This document shows, piece by piece, positions 8,796 through 15,636 of a DNA stretch of 33,565 bases. Origin of the DNA: a bacterium. Its GTDB lineage: Bacteria; Lernaellota; Lernaellaia; JACKCT01. The position numbers and the translations under genes are program-made. The stretch is taken from the NCBI GenBank assembly GCA_019912885.1, contig JAIOHV010000048.1, forward strand, positions 1-33,565, written 5' to 3'. Position 1 is the stretch's first letter. Each line of letters begins with the position of its first letter. The notes under the pieces are model-generated. The model was not told the DNA's origin. It worked only from the letters and a program-made list of their open reading frames with translations, and ran no database searches.

Positions 8796-9841
8796 TGGCC
8801 GCCGCCGGCGCCAGACACCTTGCCGAGATGCGGCTCGCCGCGAAATTTCCGCTCGTGCTTCCGCGCATGGCGAAGGGTTACGTGCGCGCGTGGCGCGGTG
8901 AACGCCGGCCGCTGCGTGGCGCGGAGTTCTGCGTCACGTATCGCTGCCAGCTCGATTGCGATTTCTGCCTGACCAAACCGCTCATCGACCGCGCGCGGCG
9001 CGAGATGGAAACGAGCCAGGCCGTCGCCGCCATCGACGCCATCGCGAGCCTCGGAGCGATCTTCGTCAACCTCACGGGCGGCGAGGCGCTGATGCGCGAG
9101 GACATCTTCGAGATCGCCTCGCGCGCGGCGCGCCGGCGCGATCTGCTGGTGACGCTCGCCAGCCACGGCCTTTCGATCGACGCGAGCGTCGCGCGCGAAC
9201 TCGAGAAGGCGCGCGTCGCGATCGTGCTGCTTTCGCTCGACGGTCCGGACGCCGAAACGCACGACGCCTCCCGCGGCCGGGAGGGCGCGTTCGACAAATT
9301 GATGGCGTCGGTCGAAGCGCTCCACGGCGCGGGCATCCCGATCTTTTTCACCACGATCCTCACGCGCGAAAACGCGGAAGACGGCTCGATCTTTCGCACC
9401 GCGCGCCTCGCGAAAAAGCTCGGCGGCACGCTGACCGTCAACTGGTCGTACATGGTCGGCGCCAACTGGTCGTGCCGCGCGCCGAACGTCTCGGACACGG
9501 AGCGCCGCGCGTTCGGAAAGCTCATGCGCATGCCCGGCGTGCGCTGGGAAGGCAGCAACAACTTCGCGGGCGAGGGCTGCCCGGCGGGCTCGGAAAAAAT
9601 CTACGTCACGCCCTACGGCGACGTCTTTCCGTGCGCGGTGCTGCAAGGCTCTTTCGGCAACCTTTTGCACGAGCCGCTTGCCGATATCTGGCGCCGCATG
9701 GGGGGCGTGCCGGAATTCGCCGACAACGACAAGCCGTGCCTGGCCGCGTGCGACGCGGATTTCTCGGGGCGGTTTGAGCTTCTCCGCCGCGCGCCCGGCG
9801 CGGATTTCGCGAAAGCGGTGGCGACCGGCCCGACGAGTTGA
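8795..9841 (+). CDS. Second radical SAM protein with SPASM/twitch-like cysteines
   Basis: The ATG overlaps the preceding stop (TGATG) and AGGGGA stands five bases ahead of it, so translation is coupled. The frame is open far upstream, but that stretch runs across the previous gene and is not used. The 348-residue protein begins with a basic, partly hydrophobic helix (LAAKFPLVLPRMAKGYVRAW). It has the core motif CQLDCDFC (C51, C55, C58) and NLTGGEAL. The C-terminal cysteines C262, C280, C315 and C319 repeat the C-x17-C-x34-C spacing of its upstream paralogue exactly, plus one extra Cys. This suggests one auxiliary Fe-S cluster. It probably works on the same substrate class as its partner, perhaps in succession; the chemistry is unknown. 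Confidence 0.9.
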   Translation: MAAAGARHLAEMRLAAKFPLVLPRMAKGYVRAWRGERRPLRGAEFCVTYRCQLDCDFCLTKPLIDRARREMETSQAVAAIDAIASLGAIFVNLTGGEALMREDIFEIASRAARRRDLLVTLASHGLSIDASVARELEKARVAIVLLSLDGPDAETHDASRGREGAFDKLMASVEALHGAGIPIFFTTILTRENAEDGSIFRTARLAKKLGGTLTVNWSYMVGANWSCRAPNVSDTERRAFGKLMRMPGVRWEGSNNFAGEGCPAGSEKIYVTPYGDVFPCAVLQGSFGNLLHEPLADIWRRMGGVPEFADNDKPCLAACDADFSGRFELLRRAPGADFAKAVATGPTS

Positions 9842-11274
9842 TGCGCGTTCTTCTGCTCAACCCCTCCGAGCGCAAGATCCTTCAGGCGAACCTGCCGAAG
9901 GAAATCGAAAAGGTGCGCGGCAAGAATCAACCCGTCGGCCTGCTCTACATCGCGGCCGCCGCGCGACTGGTTCCCGGCGTCGACGTGCGCGTGCTCGACG
10001 CGCACGCGCTCGATCTCGACGCGGCGGGCATCGAGTGCCACGTCGCCGCGTACGATCCCGACGTCGTCGCGATCACGTGCATCACGTTCAACCTGCCGGA
10101 CGTCATGGAAAATCTCGCGGCCGCGAAGAAGGCAGCACCGCGCGCGAAGATCGTCATCGGAGGCTTGCAGCCGTATCTCTATCCGGAAGAGACGTTCAAC
10201 CTGCCGGGCGTCGATGCCGTGTTCCTCGGCGAGGCGGAGGAAAGCTTTCCCGCGTACCTGCGTTCGATCGACAATCCCGCCGCGCTCGCGAACGTGCCGG
10301 GGATCATGGCGCGCGCGGGTGGCGAAGTCGTCAGCACGGGCTTCGCGACGCCGATCGCCGATCTGGATTCCGTGCCGCGTCCCGCGTACGAGGCGCTCGA
10401 TCCGGCGCTTTATTCGTCGGTCATCACCGACACGCACCCGACGATGCTGATGGTCACCTCGCGCGGGTGCCCGTTCCGCTGCCACTTTTGCAGCCATTCG
10501 GTGACGGGCAAGAAATACCGCTACCACAGCCCGGAACGCATTGTTTCGGATGTGCGTCATTGCCTCGATCTCGGTTATCGCAGCATCCTGTTTTACGACG
10601 AGGTGCTGACCATCAAGCGCAAGCGCGTTCTCGAGTTGTGCGACCGTATCAAGGACGAGAAGCTCTGCTTCGAGTGGATGGCGCGCGCGACGATCAACAC
10701 GGTCGATGAGGAAGTCCTGCGTTCGATGAAGGACGCCGGATGTTCGATTATCACGTTCGGCGTCGAGTCCGGCTCGGAGCGCGTCTTGAAGCGCATGAAC
10801 CGCCCCATCAAGGATCCCGCCGTCATCCGCGACATGTTCGCGCTGACGAAAAAGGTGGGGCTGCGTAGCCTCGCGTACATGATGGTCGGCAATCCGGACG
10901 AGACGATCGACGACCTGCGCGCCTCGCGGGACTTTCTGCGTCAAATCGACCCGGACCACGTGCATGTTTCCGTGTTCGTGGCGTATCCGGCGACGGATTT
11001 CTACGACGAGGGCGTGGCCAAGGGGCTCTACGCGCAAGATCACTGGCGCGCGTTTTCCGCAAACCCGACGCGGCCGTTCACCGTGCCCACGTGGCCCGAG
11101 GCGCCGCCCGCGGACGAGCTTTTCGGCATCGCCAAACAGATGTACCGCCGCCACTACCTGCGCCCGCGCAAGATCCTCCAGCACCTGGGCGGCATCACGT
11201 CCTTCGCGGCCATCCGCAAACGCGCCGCCTACGCCCGCACACTGCTCTCGCGCTCGCGGCCCGCGGAGGCATAG
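9841..11274 (+). CDS. B12-binding radical SAM protein, third gene of SPASM-like operon
   Basis: The start codon again overlaps the upstream stop (TGATG). The 477-residue protein opens with MRVLLLNPSERKI. The B12-domain signature is VIGGLQPYLYPEE (about 105-117) and VFLGEAEESF (127-136), so the GGxH histidine is replaced by Gln and GEGE by GEAE. The radical SAM motif is TSRGCPFRCHFC with C210, C214 and C217. It is followed by FYDEVLTI, FGVESGSERVL and a GNPDET loop in place of the usual GxPxET. The C-terminal tail is HYLRPRKILQHL. Coupling to the two SPASM-like genes implies a shared pathway. The gene is followed directly by the REP/RAYT locus. Confidence 0.9.
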   Translation: MRVLLLNPSERKILQANLPKEIEKVRGKNQPVGLLYIAAAARLVPGVDVRVLDAHALDLDAAGIECHVAAYDPDVVAITCITFNLPDVMENLAAAKKAAPRAKIVIGGLQPYLYPEETFNLPGVDAVFLGEAEESFPAYLRSIDNPAALANVPGIMARAGGEVVSTGFATPIADLDSVPRPAYEALDPALYSSVITDTHPTMLMVTSRGCPFRCHFCSHSVTGKKYRYHSPERIVSDVRHCLDLGYRSILFYDEVLTIKRKRVLELCDRIKDEKLCFEWMARATINTVDEEVLRSMKDAGCSIITFGVESGSERVLKRMNRPIKDPAVIRDMFALTKKVGLRSLAYMMVGNPDETIDDLRASRDFLRQIDPDHVHVSVFVAYPATDFYDEGVAKGLYAQDHWRAFSANPTRPFTVPTWPEAPPADELFGIAKQMYRRHYLRPRKILQHLGGITSFAAIRKRAAYARTLLSRSRPAEA

Positions 11275-11290
11275 CCGGGGGGAGCGCGCG

Positions 11291-11317
11291 CCGGGAGCGC
11301 AGGCGTCCCGCCTGCTT
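11291..11317 (+). repeat. REP family 1, left copy L1
   Basis: A 27-bp unit that starts CCGGGAGC and contains the perfect palindrome GCAGGCG-TCC-CGCCTGC (11299-11315), then TT. It is followed by a 13-bp spacer containing TTGCGAC. Confidence 0.85.
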
Positions 11318-11330
11318 AGTTTGCGACTTC

Positions 11331-11357
11331 CTGGGAGCGCAGGCGTCCCGCGTGCTT
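11331..11357 (+). repeat. REP family 1, left copy L2
   Basis: Same unit as at 11291, starting exactly 40 bp later, with one mismatch in the right arm (CGCGTGC). It ends four bases before the stop codon of the transposase gene. Confidence 0.85.
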
Positions 11358-11361
11358 CGAT

Positions 11362-11946
11362 TCACTCGTCGCCGCTCGCGTGAGCATTCGCGCTACTCCA
11401 TTTCCATTCGTCCGCCCGCGCGACCAGGCCCGCGACCACCGGATTTTCGTGAATATAAGTGACCGCGCTTTTGTAGTGCTCTTCGTTCCGAATGAATCGA
11501 TCCCAATATTCGACCTGCCACACTTGGCCTTCGCGACCCACGGCCTTGTTGATTTGCTTCGCCGTAAACGACTTCCACGATTGAACGATTTTCGCGAGCA
11601 GATGCGGCGCTATCGGCTGCACGATCACGTGCACGTGGTTTGGCATGACGACCCACGCGTGTAAGCGATAGCGGTCGCCGTCAAAGTGCTTCCACGCGTT
11701 TACGACGATCTCCGCGATGTTCTCTTGCGCCAGCCAGCACGCGCCCCGGCCCGCGTCGAGGTACGAATCGAGCCTCTTTCGTAACGCGGCATCGCCTTCG
11801 TGTTCGGCGGAAAGGCGCAATCGTTCGACGACATCGCGAGGCATGGCGTCGGCAAGGCGATATGTGACGAGTTGCGTCGCGAACGCGCTGTCGAAATGCG
11901 GGAGATAACCGCGCGAGTGCCAGCCGTGGCGATATTGGTCGGGCAT
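11362..11946 (-). CDS. REP-associated tyrosine transposase (RAYT, IS200/Y1 superfamily)
   Basis: A 194-residue protein starting at MPDQYRHGWHSRGYLPHFD. The open frame runs 42 codons further up, but only through REP repeats. The HUH metal-binding motif is MPNHVHVIV (H104-V-H106). WQVEYWDRFIRNEEHY and the YIHENPVVAGL segment follow; Y164 is the probable nucleophile. These are hallmarks of RAYTs, single-strand DNA transposase relatives thought to mobilise or propagate REP palindromes rather than a classical IS. The gene is bracketed by two REP copies on each side in inverted orientation, as in a REPtron. The start codon is eight bases after the stop of the glycosyltransferase gene, so it may be read from that gene's transcript. 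Confidence 0.93.
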   Translation of the reverse strand: MPDQYRHGWHSRGYLPHFDSAFATQLVTYRLADAMPRDVVERLRLSAEHEGDAALRKRLDSYLDAGRGACWLAQENIAEIVVNAWKHFDGDRYRLHAWVVMPNHVHVIVQPIAPHLLAKIVQSWKSFTAKQINKAVGREGQVWQVEYWDRFIRNEEHYKSAVTYIHENPVVAGLVARADEWKWSSANAHASGDE

Positions 11947-11954
11947 CGCCGTGA

Positions 11955-13715
11955 TTATGCCTCTTTTTCGAAGCAGGCGAGACGCCTGCGCTCCCGGCGC
12001 GTCGCAATCGAAGCAGGCGAGACGCCTGCGCTCCCGGCCCGTTTCCACACGACAAAGTACCGATCGGCGCATTCAGCATCATGCGCGTAGTTTGCGGCGC
12101 GGAAGCGGTCGAGGTCGTCGAACAGCGGGGCGGGGTCGGTGATGTGCAGCCAGATCTTGCGCGGGTCCGGCGGCTCAAACGTGACGAAGTAGAGCGGTTT
12201 CGCGTTCTCCAGATCGCGCATCAGCTCGTCGCGGTTTTCGCGCACGCGCGCGGATTCCGCGGCGTGCCACCGGCCCGAGCCGAGCGGCAGATCGACCGCG
12301 ACATCGAAATACATGAAGTGCCGCGTCGGCGCGCGCAGGCCCGAATAGAAATAGACGTGGGGCGCGTAGTCCCAAACGAAGATCGTGTCGCCGGGCGCGG
12401 CGTTTTGCGAGAGGCACTCGCCGAGTTTCTTCGCGCGCTTGCTGAACGTCGAAAAGCGTGGCGCCTTGGTTTCCTCCCACGAAAAGTCCGCGGACTCGGT
12501 CCAGTTCGCGCGGCCGGTCGAAACCACGTTGGCGGTCGCCTGCGTCGCGGAGCTGGTTTCCAGGTGCAGGTCCTGCCCCGCGATGGGGACGAGCATGAAA
12601 AGCACCAGCGCCTTTAGCACCGGGCGCACTTCGTCGGTCATCGCGACGCGGCCGACAAACCTCGACGCGAGGATGACAAGCATCGGCACCAAAAGGATGA
12701 AGTAGTGGTCGAAAAACTTCGTGCCCGCGAAGACGGCGAACAGCGTCGCCAGTGTGTACGCGGGAATGAGGAAGCGCCCGCGGCGCAGGTCCTCGGCCAT
12801 CTCGCCCGGCGGCAGCGGCAGCGGAATCAGCGCGAGGTACACGAGGAACAAAAGCGTCTGGACGTTTCGGAAAAACGGCCACAGCGAATCCTGAAGCTGG
12901 ATCGTCAAAAAGCCCCAGCCCTCGGTGGAGGCGTAGCCCAGGTAGTTCGCTGGATTGAGCGCGCGGACCAGGTCGTCGAGCCCGCCCTTTGAAGCGAAGT
13001 ACAGCGCGACCGGCAGCGCCGCCACGAGGCCCCCGGCGATATAGAGCGCCACGGCGACCGGCATGGGTGCGGTCTTGCGGCTGCGCGGCGCGAACAGCGA
13101 TTCGGCGATCACCGCGATGCCGAACGCGATGACGTACATCGCCGCCTGCTGCTTGAACATCGCCGCGACGGAGACGAACGCGCCCGCGAAAAACAGGTGC
13201 GCGCGTTTCTGGATCGGCCGCGTGAAAGCGCCGATGAGCAGGTAGAGCGCCAACAGCGTCGGCAGGATCGTCCATGTTTCGAAATTCGCGCAAAGCCCGT
13301 TGCCGGTGGTGATCGTCGAATACGTCGCGTAGAGAAACGCCGCGGCCACGCCGCCGGCGACGCCGGCAAGCCGCCGCACGATGAGAAACGCCAGAAGCGA
13401 GCACGCGGCGTGGTAGAAGATCGCGAAGATCCACACGGGGTACATCGAGCGGCCAAACAGGCGGAAGATGATCTCGAAGAGCAGATACGTCAGCGGCGGC
13501 TTGGTTTCGACCGCGTTCGCGTAGACGGAGCCGGGCTCAAAGAAGAACTGCGCGCTGTAAGCCGCGCCCGCGACATCCGGATCGCAGATGACGTCGTCCA
13601 GGATCGGCACGCGCATCCACGCGCCGGCAAGCGCGATGGCGACAAACGCGAGCGCGACCGCGACGTTGCGCACGATGCCGCCGCGTTCGGAAAATGCGTC
13701 GTCGAGGATGCTCAC
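11955..13715 (-). CDS. GT39/ArnT-like polytopic membrane glycosyltransferase
   Basis: A 586-residue protein beginning at GTG (MSILDDAF). It has about ten hydrophobic segments between residues 15 and 380 and a soluble C-terminal domain. Features of GT-C lipid-phosphate-sugar glycosyltransferases (PMT/ArnT/GT39 class) are an acidic first loop (LDDVICDPDVAG, 39-50), the ETKPPLTYLL segment (70-79) and a GTKFFDHYFILLVP segment late in the membrane domain. Such enzymes take sugar from a polyprenyl-phosphate donor on the periplasmic side; acceptor and sugar are not evident. The last 28 residues (RAGSAGVSPAS...) are translated from two REP copies, so the native end was probably near VVWKR. It lies between radical SAM genes and may decorate the same envelope product. 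Confidence 0.82.
   Translation of the reverse strand: MSILDDAFSERGGIVRNVAVALAFVAIALAGAWMRVPILDDVICDPDVAGAAYSAQFFFEPGSVYANAVETKPPLTYLLFEIIFRLFGRSMYPVWIFAIFYHAACSLLAFLIVRRLAGVAGGVAAAFLYATYSTITTGNGLCANFETWTILPTLLALYLLIGAFTRPIQKRAHLFFAGAFVSVAAMFKQQAAMYVIAFGIAVIAESLFAPRSRKTAPMPVAVALYIAGGLVAALPVALYFASKGGLDDLVRALNPANYLGYASTEGWGFLTIQLQDSLWPFFRNVQTLLFLVYLALIPLPLPPGEMAEDLRRGRFLIPAYTLATLFAVFAGTKFFDHYFILLVPMLVILASRFVGRVAMTDEVRPVLKALVLFMLVPIAGQDLHLETSSATQATANVVSTGRANWTESADFSWEETKAPRFSTFSKRAKKLGECLSQNAAPGDTIFVWDYAPHVYFYSGLRAPTRHFMYFDVAVDLPLGSGRWHAAESARVRENRDELMRDLENAKPLYFVTFEPPDPRKIWLHITDPAPLFDDLDRFRAANYAHDAECADRYFVVWKRAGSAGVSPASIATRRERRRLACFEKEA
11971..11997 (-). repeat. REP family 1, right copy R1
   Basis: Reverse complement of the left copies: AAGCAGGCGAGACGCCTGCG followed by CTCCCGG. 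It lies within the 3' coding end of the glycosyltransferase and just upstream of the RAYT start. Confidence 0.85.
12011..12037 (-). repeat. REP family 1, right copy R2
   Basis: Identical to R1 over 27 bp and offset from it by exactly 40 bp, the same period as the left pair. The 13-bp spacer again carries the TTGCGAC core (as its complement). It is translated as part of the glycosyltransferase tail. Confidence 0.85.
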
Positions 13716-13777
13716 GCGCGCCGCGCCGGATGGATCATGCGGCTATGTTGGCGAGCGCGGCGCGGCGGGGCAAGGGA

Positions 13778-13812
13778 GCGATGTCGGAGCCGCGAACGGA
13801 GCGCGCCGTCGG
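13778..13812 (+). repeat. Dispersed repeat family 2, partial copy B1
   Basis: GCGATGTCGGAGCCGCGAAC resembles the first box of the family and GCCGTCGG the end of the second box, with a short insert. It lies directly before the better copy at 13816. Confidence 0.5.
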
Positions 13813-13815
13813 CAC

Positions 13816-13860
13816 GCGATGTCAGGGCCGCAAACGGAGCGCAGCGGAGTGCGCGGTCGG
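13816..13860 (+). repeat. Dispersed repeat family 2, copy B2
   Basis: First box GATGTCAGGGCCGCAAACG (13818-13836), a short variable insert, then second box AGTGCGCGGTCG (13848-13859). It is in inverted orientation to the copy at 13902-13959. Confidence 0.8.
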
Positions 13861-13901
13861 CGCCGCATCAGCACAACGAACAGCGAGAGCGGCGATGCCG
13901 G

Positions 13902-13959
13902 GGCGGTATCGACCGCGCACTTTGCCGCCTGCGGCGGCTTCGTTTGCGGCCCTGATATC
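13902..13959 (-). repeat. Dispersed repeat family 2, copy C
   Basis: CGACCGCGCACT (13910-13921), an insert with its own GCCGCC-TGC-GGCGGC hairpin, then CGTTTGCGGCCCTGATATC (13941-13959). Both boxes are complementary to those of copy B2: 12 of 12 and 18 of 19 bases. Confidence 0.8.
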
Positions 13960-13978
13960 CTGGCGCTGGGGTCGGGAA

Positions 13979-15433
13979 CTACGAAATATTGAACGCGCGG
14001 AAGAACACGTATTTTTCCGGCATCAGGCGGAAGAACCGGTACTTCATGCGCAGGCGCGCGATGGGGCGATACAAGCGCGCGGCGAGTTTCGTGAGTGGCG
14101 TCGAATCGTAGAACTCGAGTTTGCGATCGATGAAGATCGACAGGAAATACACCGACTTGCGCAATTGCCGGCCCGCCTTGTTGAGCCACGGCGTCGCGCG
14201 GTCGCCGGAGTGCAGGCCTCGCCAGTCATTGATGGACTTGGGCGGCGCGAAACCGAGCTGCTCGGCCGTCGCGAACAGGTTCGTGCCGGGGTAGGGCGCG
14301 TAGATGTAAAACGGCGAGACCAGCCCGCGCGGGTTCTCGCGCGTGATGCGAAGCCCCAGATCGATCGTCAGCCGAAGGTCGTTCTCGGTTTCCTGCGGCA
14401 TGCCGGTCATGAGGTTGAACCACGGCGTGATGCCGACCTCGCGGCACATCGCGTTGATGCGCAGAATGCGCTCGGGGCTCGTGATCTTGAGGACCTGGCG
14501 TAGCAGCGTCTCCGATCCGCTCTCCGCGCCCATATCCAGGCGGACGCACCCGGACGCGCGCAGGCGCTCGAAGTCCTCGCGCTCCATCTTGCCGACGACG
14601 CCGATGTGCGCGCCCTGCACCTGGTAGGTGAACGGCGCGCCGCGCGCGATCAGACCGTCGAGCAGTTCGGCCGTGCGCCGGCGCGCGCCGAAGAAATTGT
14701 CGTCGACGAACGAGAGATGCTTCACCTCGGGGATCTTCGCGTGCAGGCGATCGAGCACGCCGAGCACCGTCTCGGCTTTTTGGCCGCGCCACGAGCGTTT
14801 GTGATACGAGTTGTTGTAGCAGTAGGTGCACGCCGACTGGCAGCCTCGGCTCGTCTCCATGTAAACGGTCGGCTTGCCGTCGACGAGAAACCACGGATTG
14901 CGCCGCAAAAGCTCGAACGGGATGTCGGGCAATTCGTCCATCGACACGAACGGCCGTTCCGCGTTGTGCAGGTTTTGCCCGTCGATGCGCCGCGACACGC
15001 CCGCGACGCCGGAGACATCGCCGCCGTCGAGGATCGTATCGACGAGTTCGCGGAAGGTGTGCTCGCCCTCGAAGCGCACGACGTAGTTGACGCTCGGCTC
15101 CTCGAGCACCTGATCGGGGAAGAGCGTGCCGTGGATACCGCCCCAGATGACGGGCAGGTTGGGCTTCACGCTTTTCACGAAGCGTGTCACGTCGAGCGCG
15201 GAGAAGATCTGGTCCCCCGTGATGCTATGGGTGCCGACGACCGACACGCCCTCGTCGATCAACCGCGCGAGCGTGCCGCGCCAGTCCTTGTCGATGCGCA
15301 CGTCCACGATGCGCACGTCGTGGTCCGGGTGCAGGTAACGCGCCGCGCAAAGCAGCGAGATCGGCGGCGTCGGGAGCTTTTTCCCGGCGTCGAAAATGTT
15401 GGTCATCGGCTGAACGAGTGCGATACGCGCCAT
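13979..15433 (-). CDS. B12-binding radical SAM protein
   Basis: A 484-residue protein starting MARIALVQPMTNIF. The B12-binding signature is VIWGGIHGTLFPDQ (about 95-108) and VVRFEGEHTF (118-127); note FEGE in place of GEGE. VVGTHSITGDQ near 65-75 lies where cobalamin-domain loops are expected. The radical SAM motif is TSRGCQSACTYC with C198, C202 and C205, followed by FVDDNFFGARRR, MGAESGSETLL and a GMPQET loop. The C-terminus is basic (LYRPIARLRMKYRFF) but lacks the exact FYxRPR tail of most neighbours. It stands alone on the minus strand, divergent from the cysteine-rich gene, with repeat family 2 at its 3' side. The substrate is unknown. Confidence 0.9.
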   Translation of the reverse strand: MARIALVQPMTNIFDAGKKLPTPPISLLCAARYLHPDHDVRIVDVRIDKDWRGTLARLIDEGVSVVGTHSITGDQIFSALDVTRFVKSVKPNLPVIWGGIHGTLFPDQVLEEPSVNYVVRFEGEHTFRELVDTILDGGDVSGVAGVSRRIDGQNLHNAERPFVSMDELPDIPFELLRRNPWFLVDGKPTVYMETSRGCQSACTYCYNNSYHKRSWRGQKAETVLGVLDRLHAKIPEVKHLSFVDDNFFGARRRTAELLDGLIARGAPFTYQVQGAHIGVVGKMEREDFERLRASGCVRLDMGAESGSETLLRQVLKITSPERILRINAMCREVGITPWFNLMTGMPQETENDLRLTIDLGLRITRENPRGLVSPFYIYAPYPGTNLFATAEQLGFAPPKSINDWRGLHSGDRATPWLNKAGRQLRKSVYFLSIFIDRKLEFYDSTPLTKLAARLYRPIARLRMKYRFFRLMPEKYVFFRAFNIS

Positions 15434-15636
15434 GGTCGGTCGATACTAGCGCGGTTACGCGTTTGAAAGAAACAGCGCCGCGATTTTCGAATGTTCGCGC
15501 GCTTACATCGGCGACTTTGGGGCGCGAATGCGGACTCAGGATCACGGCCGGGAATCGCGTCAGGCCCAAACCGTGACCGTAAGGCGATATTGTCGCCGTC
15601 GTCCAGCCTTTCGGCCTCCTCGAAATTGCCTCTAAT

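Noticed and set aside
11362-11946. A complete IS200/IS605 insertion sequence
   Set aside because: The protein is of the RAYT type and the flanks are REP pairs; there is no TnpB and no clear single-copy left and right ends.
11288-12040. Repeats as a CRISPR array
   Set aside because: Only two copies per side, in inverted orientation, with a conserved spacer and no cas genes; the REP/RAYT explanation fits.
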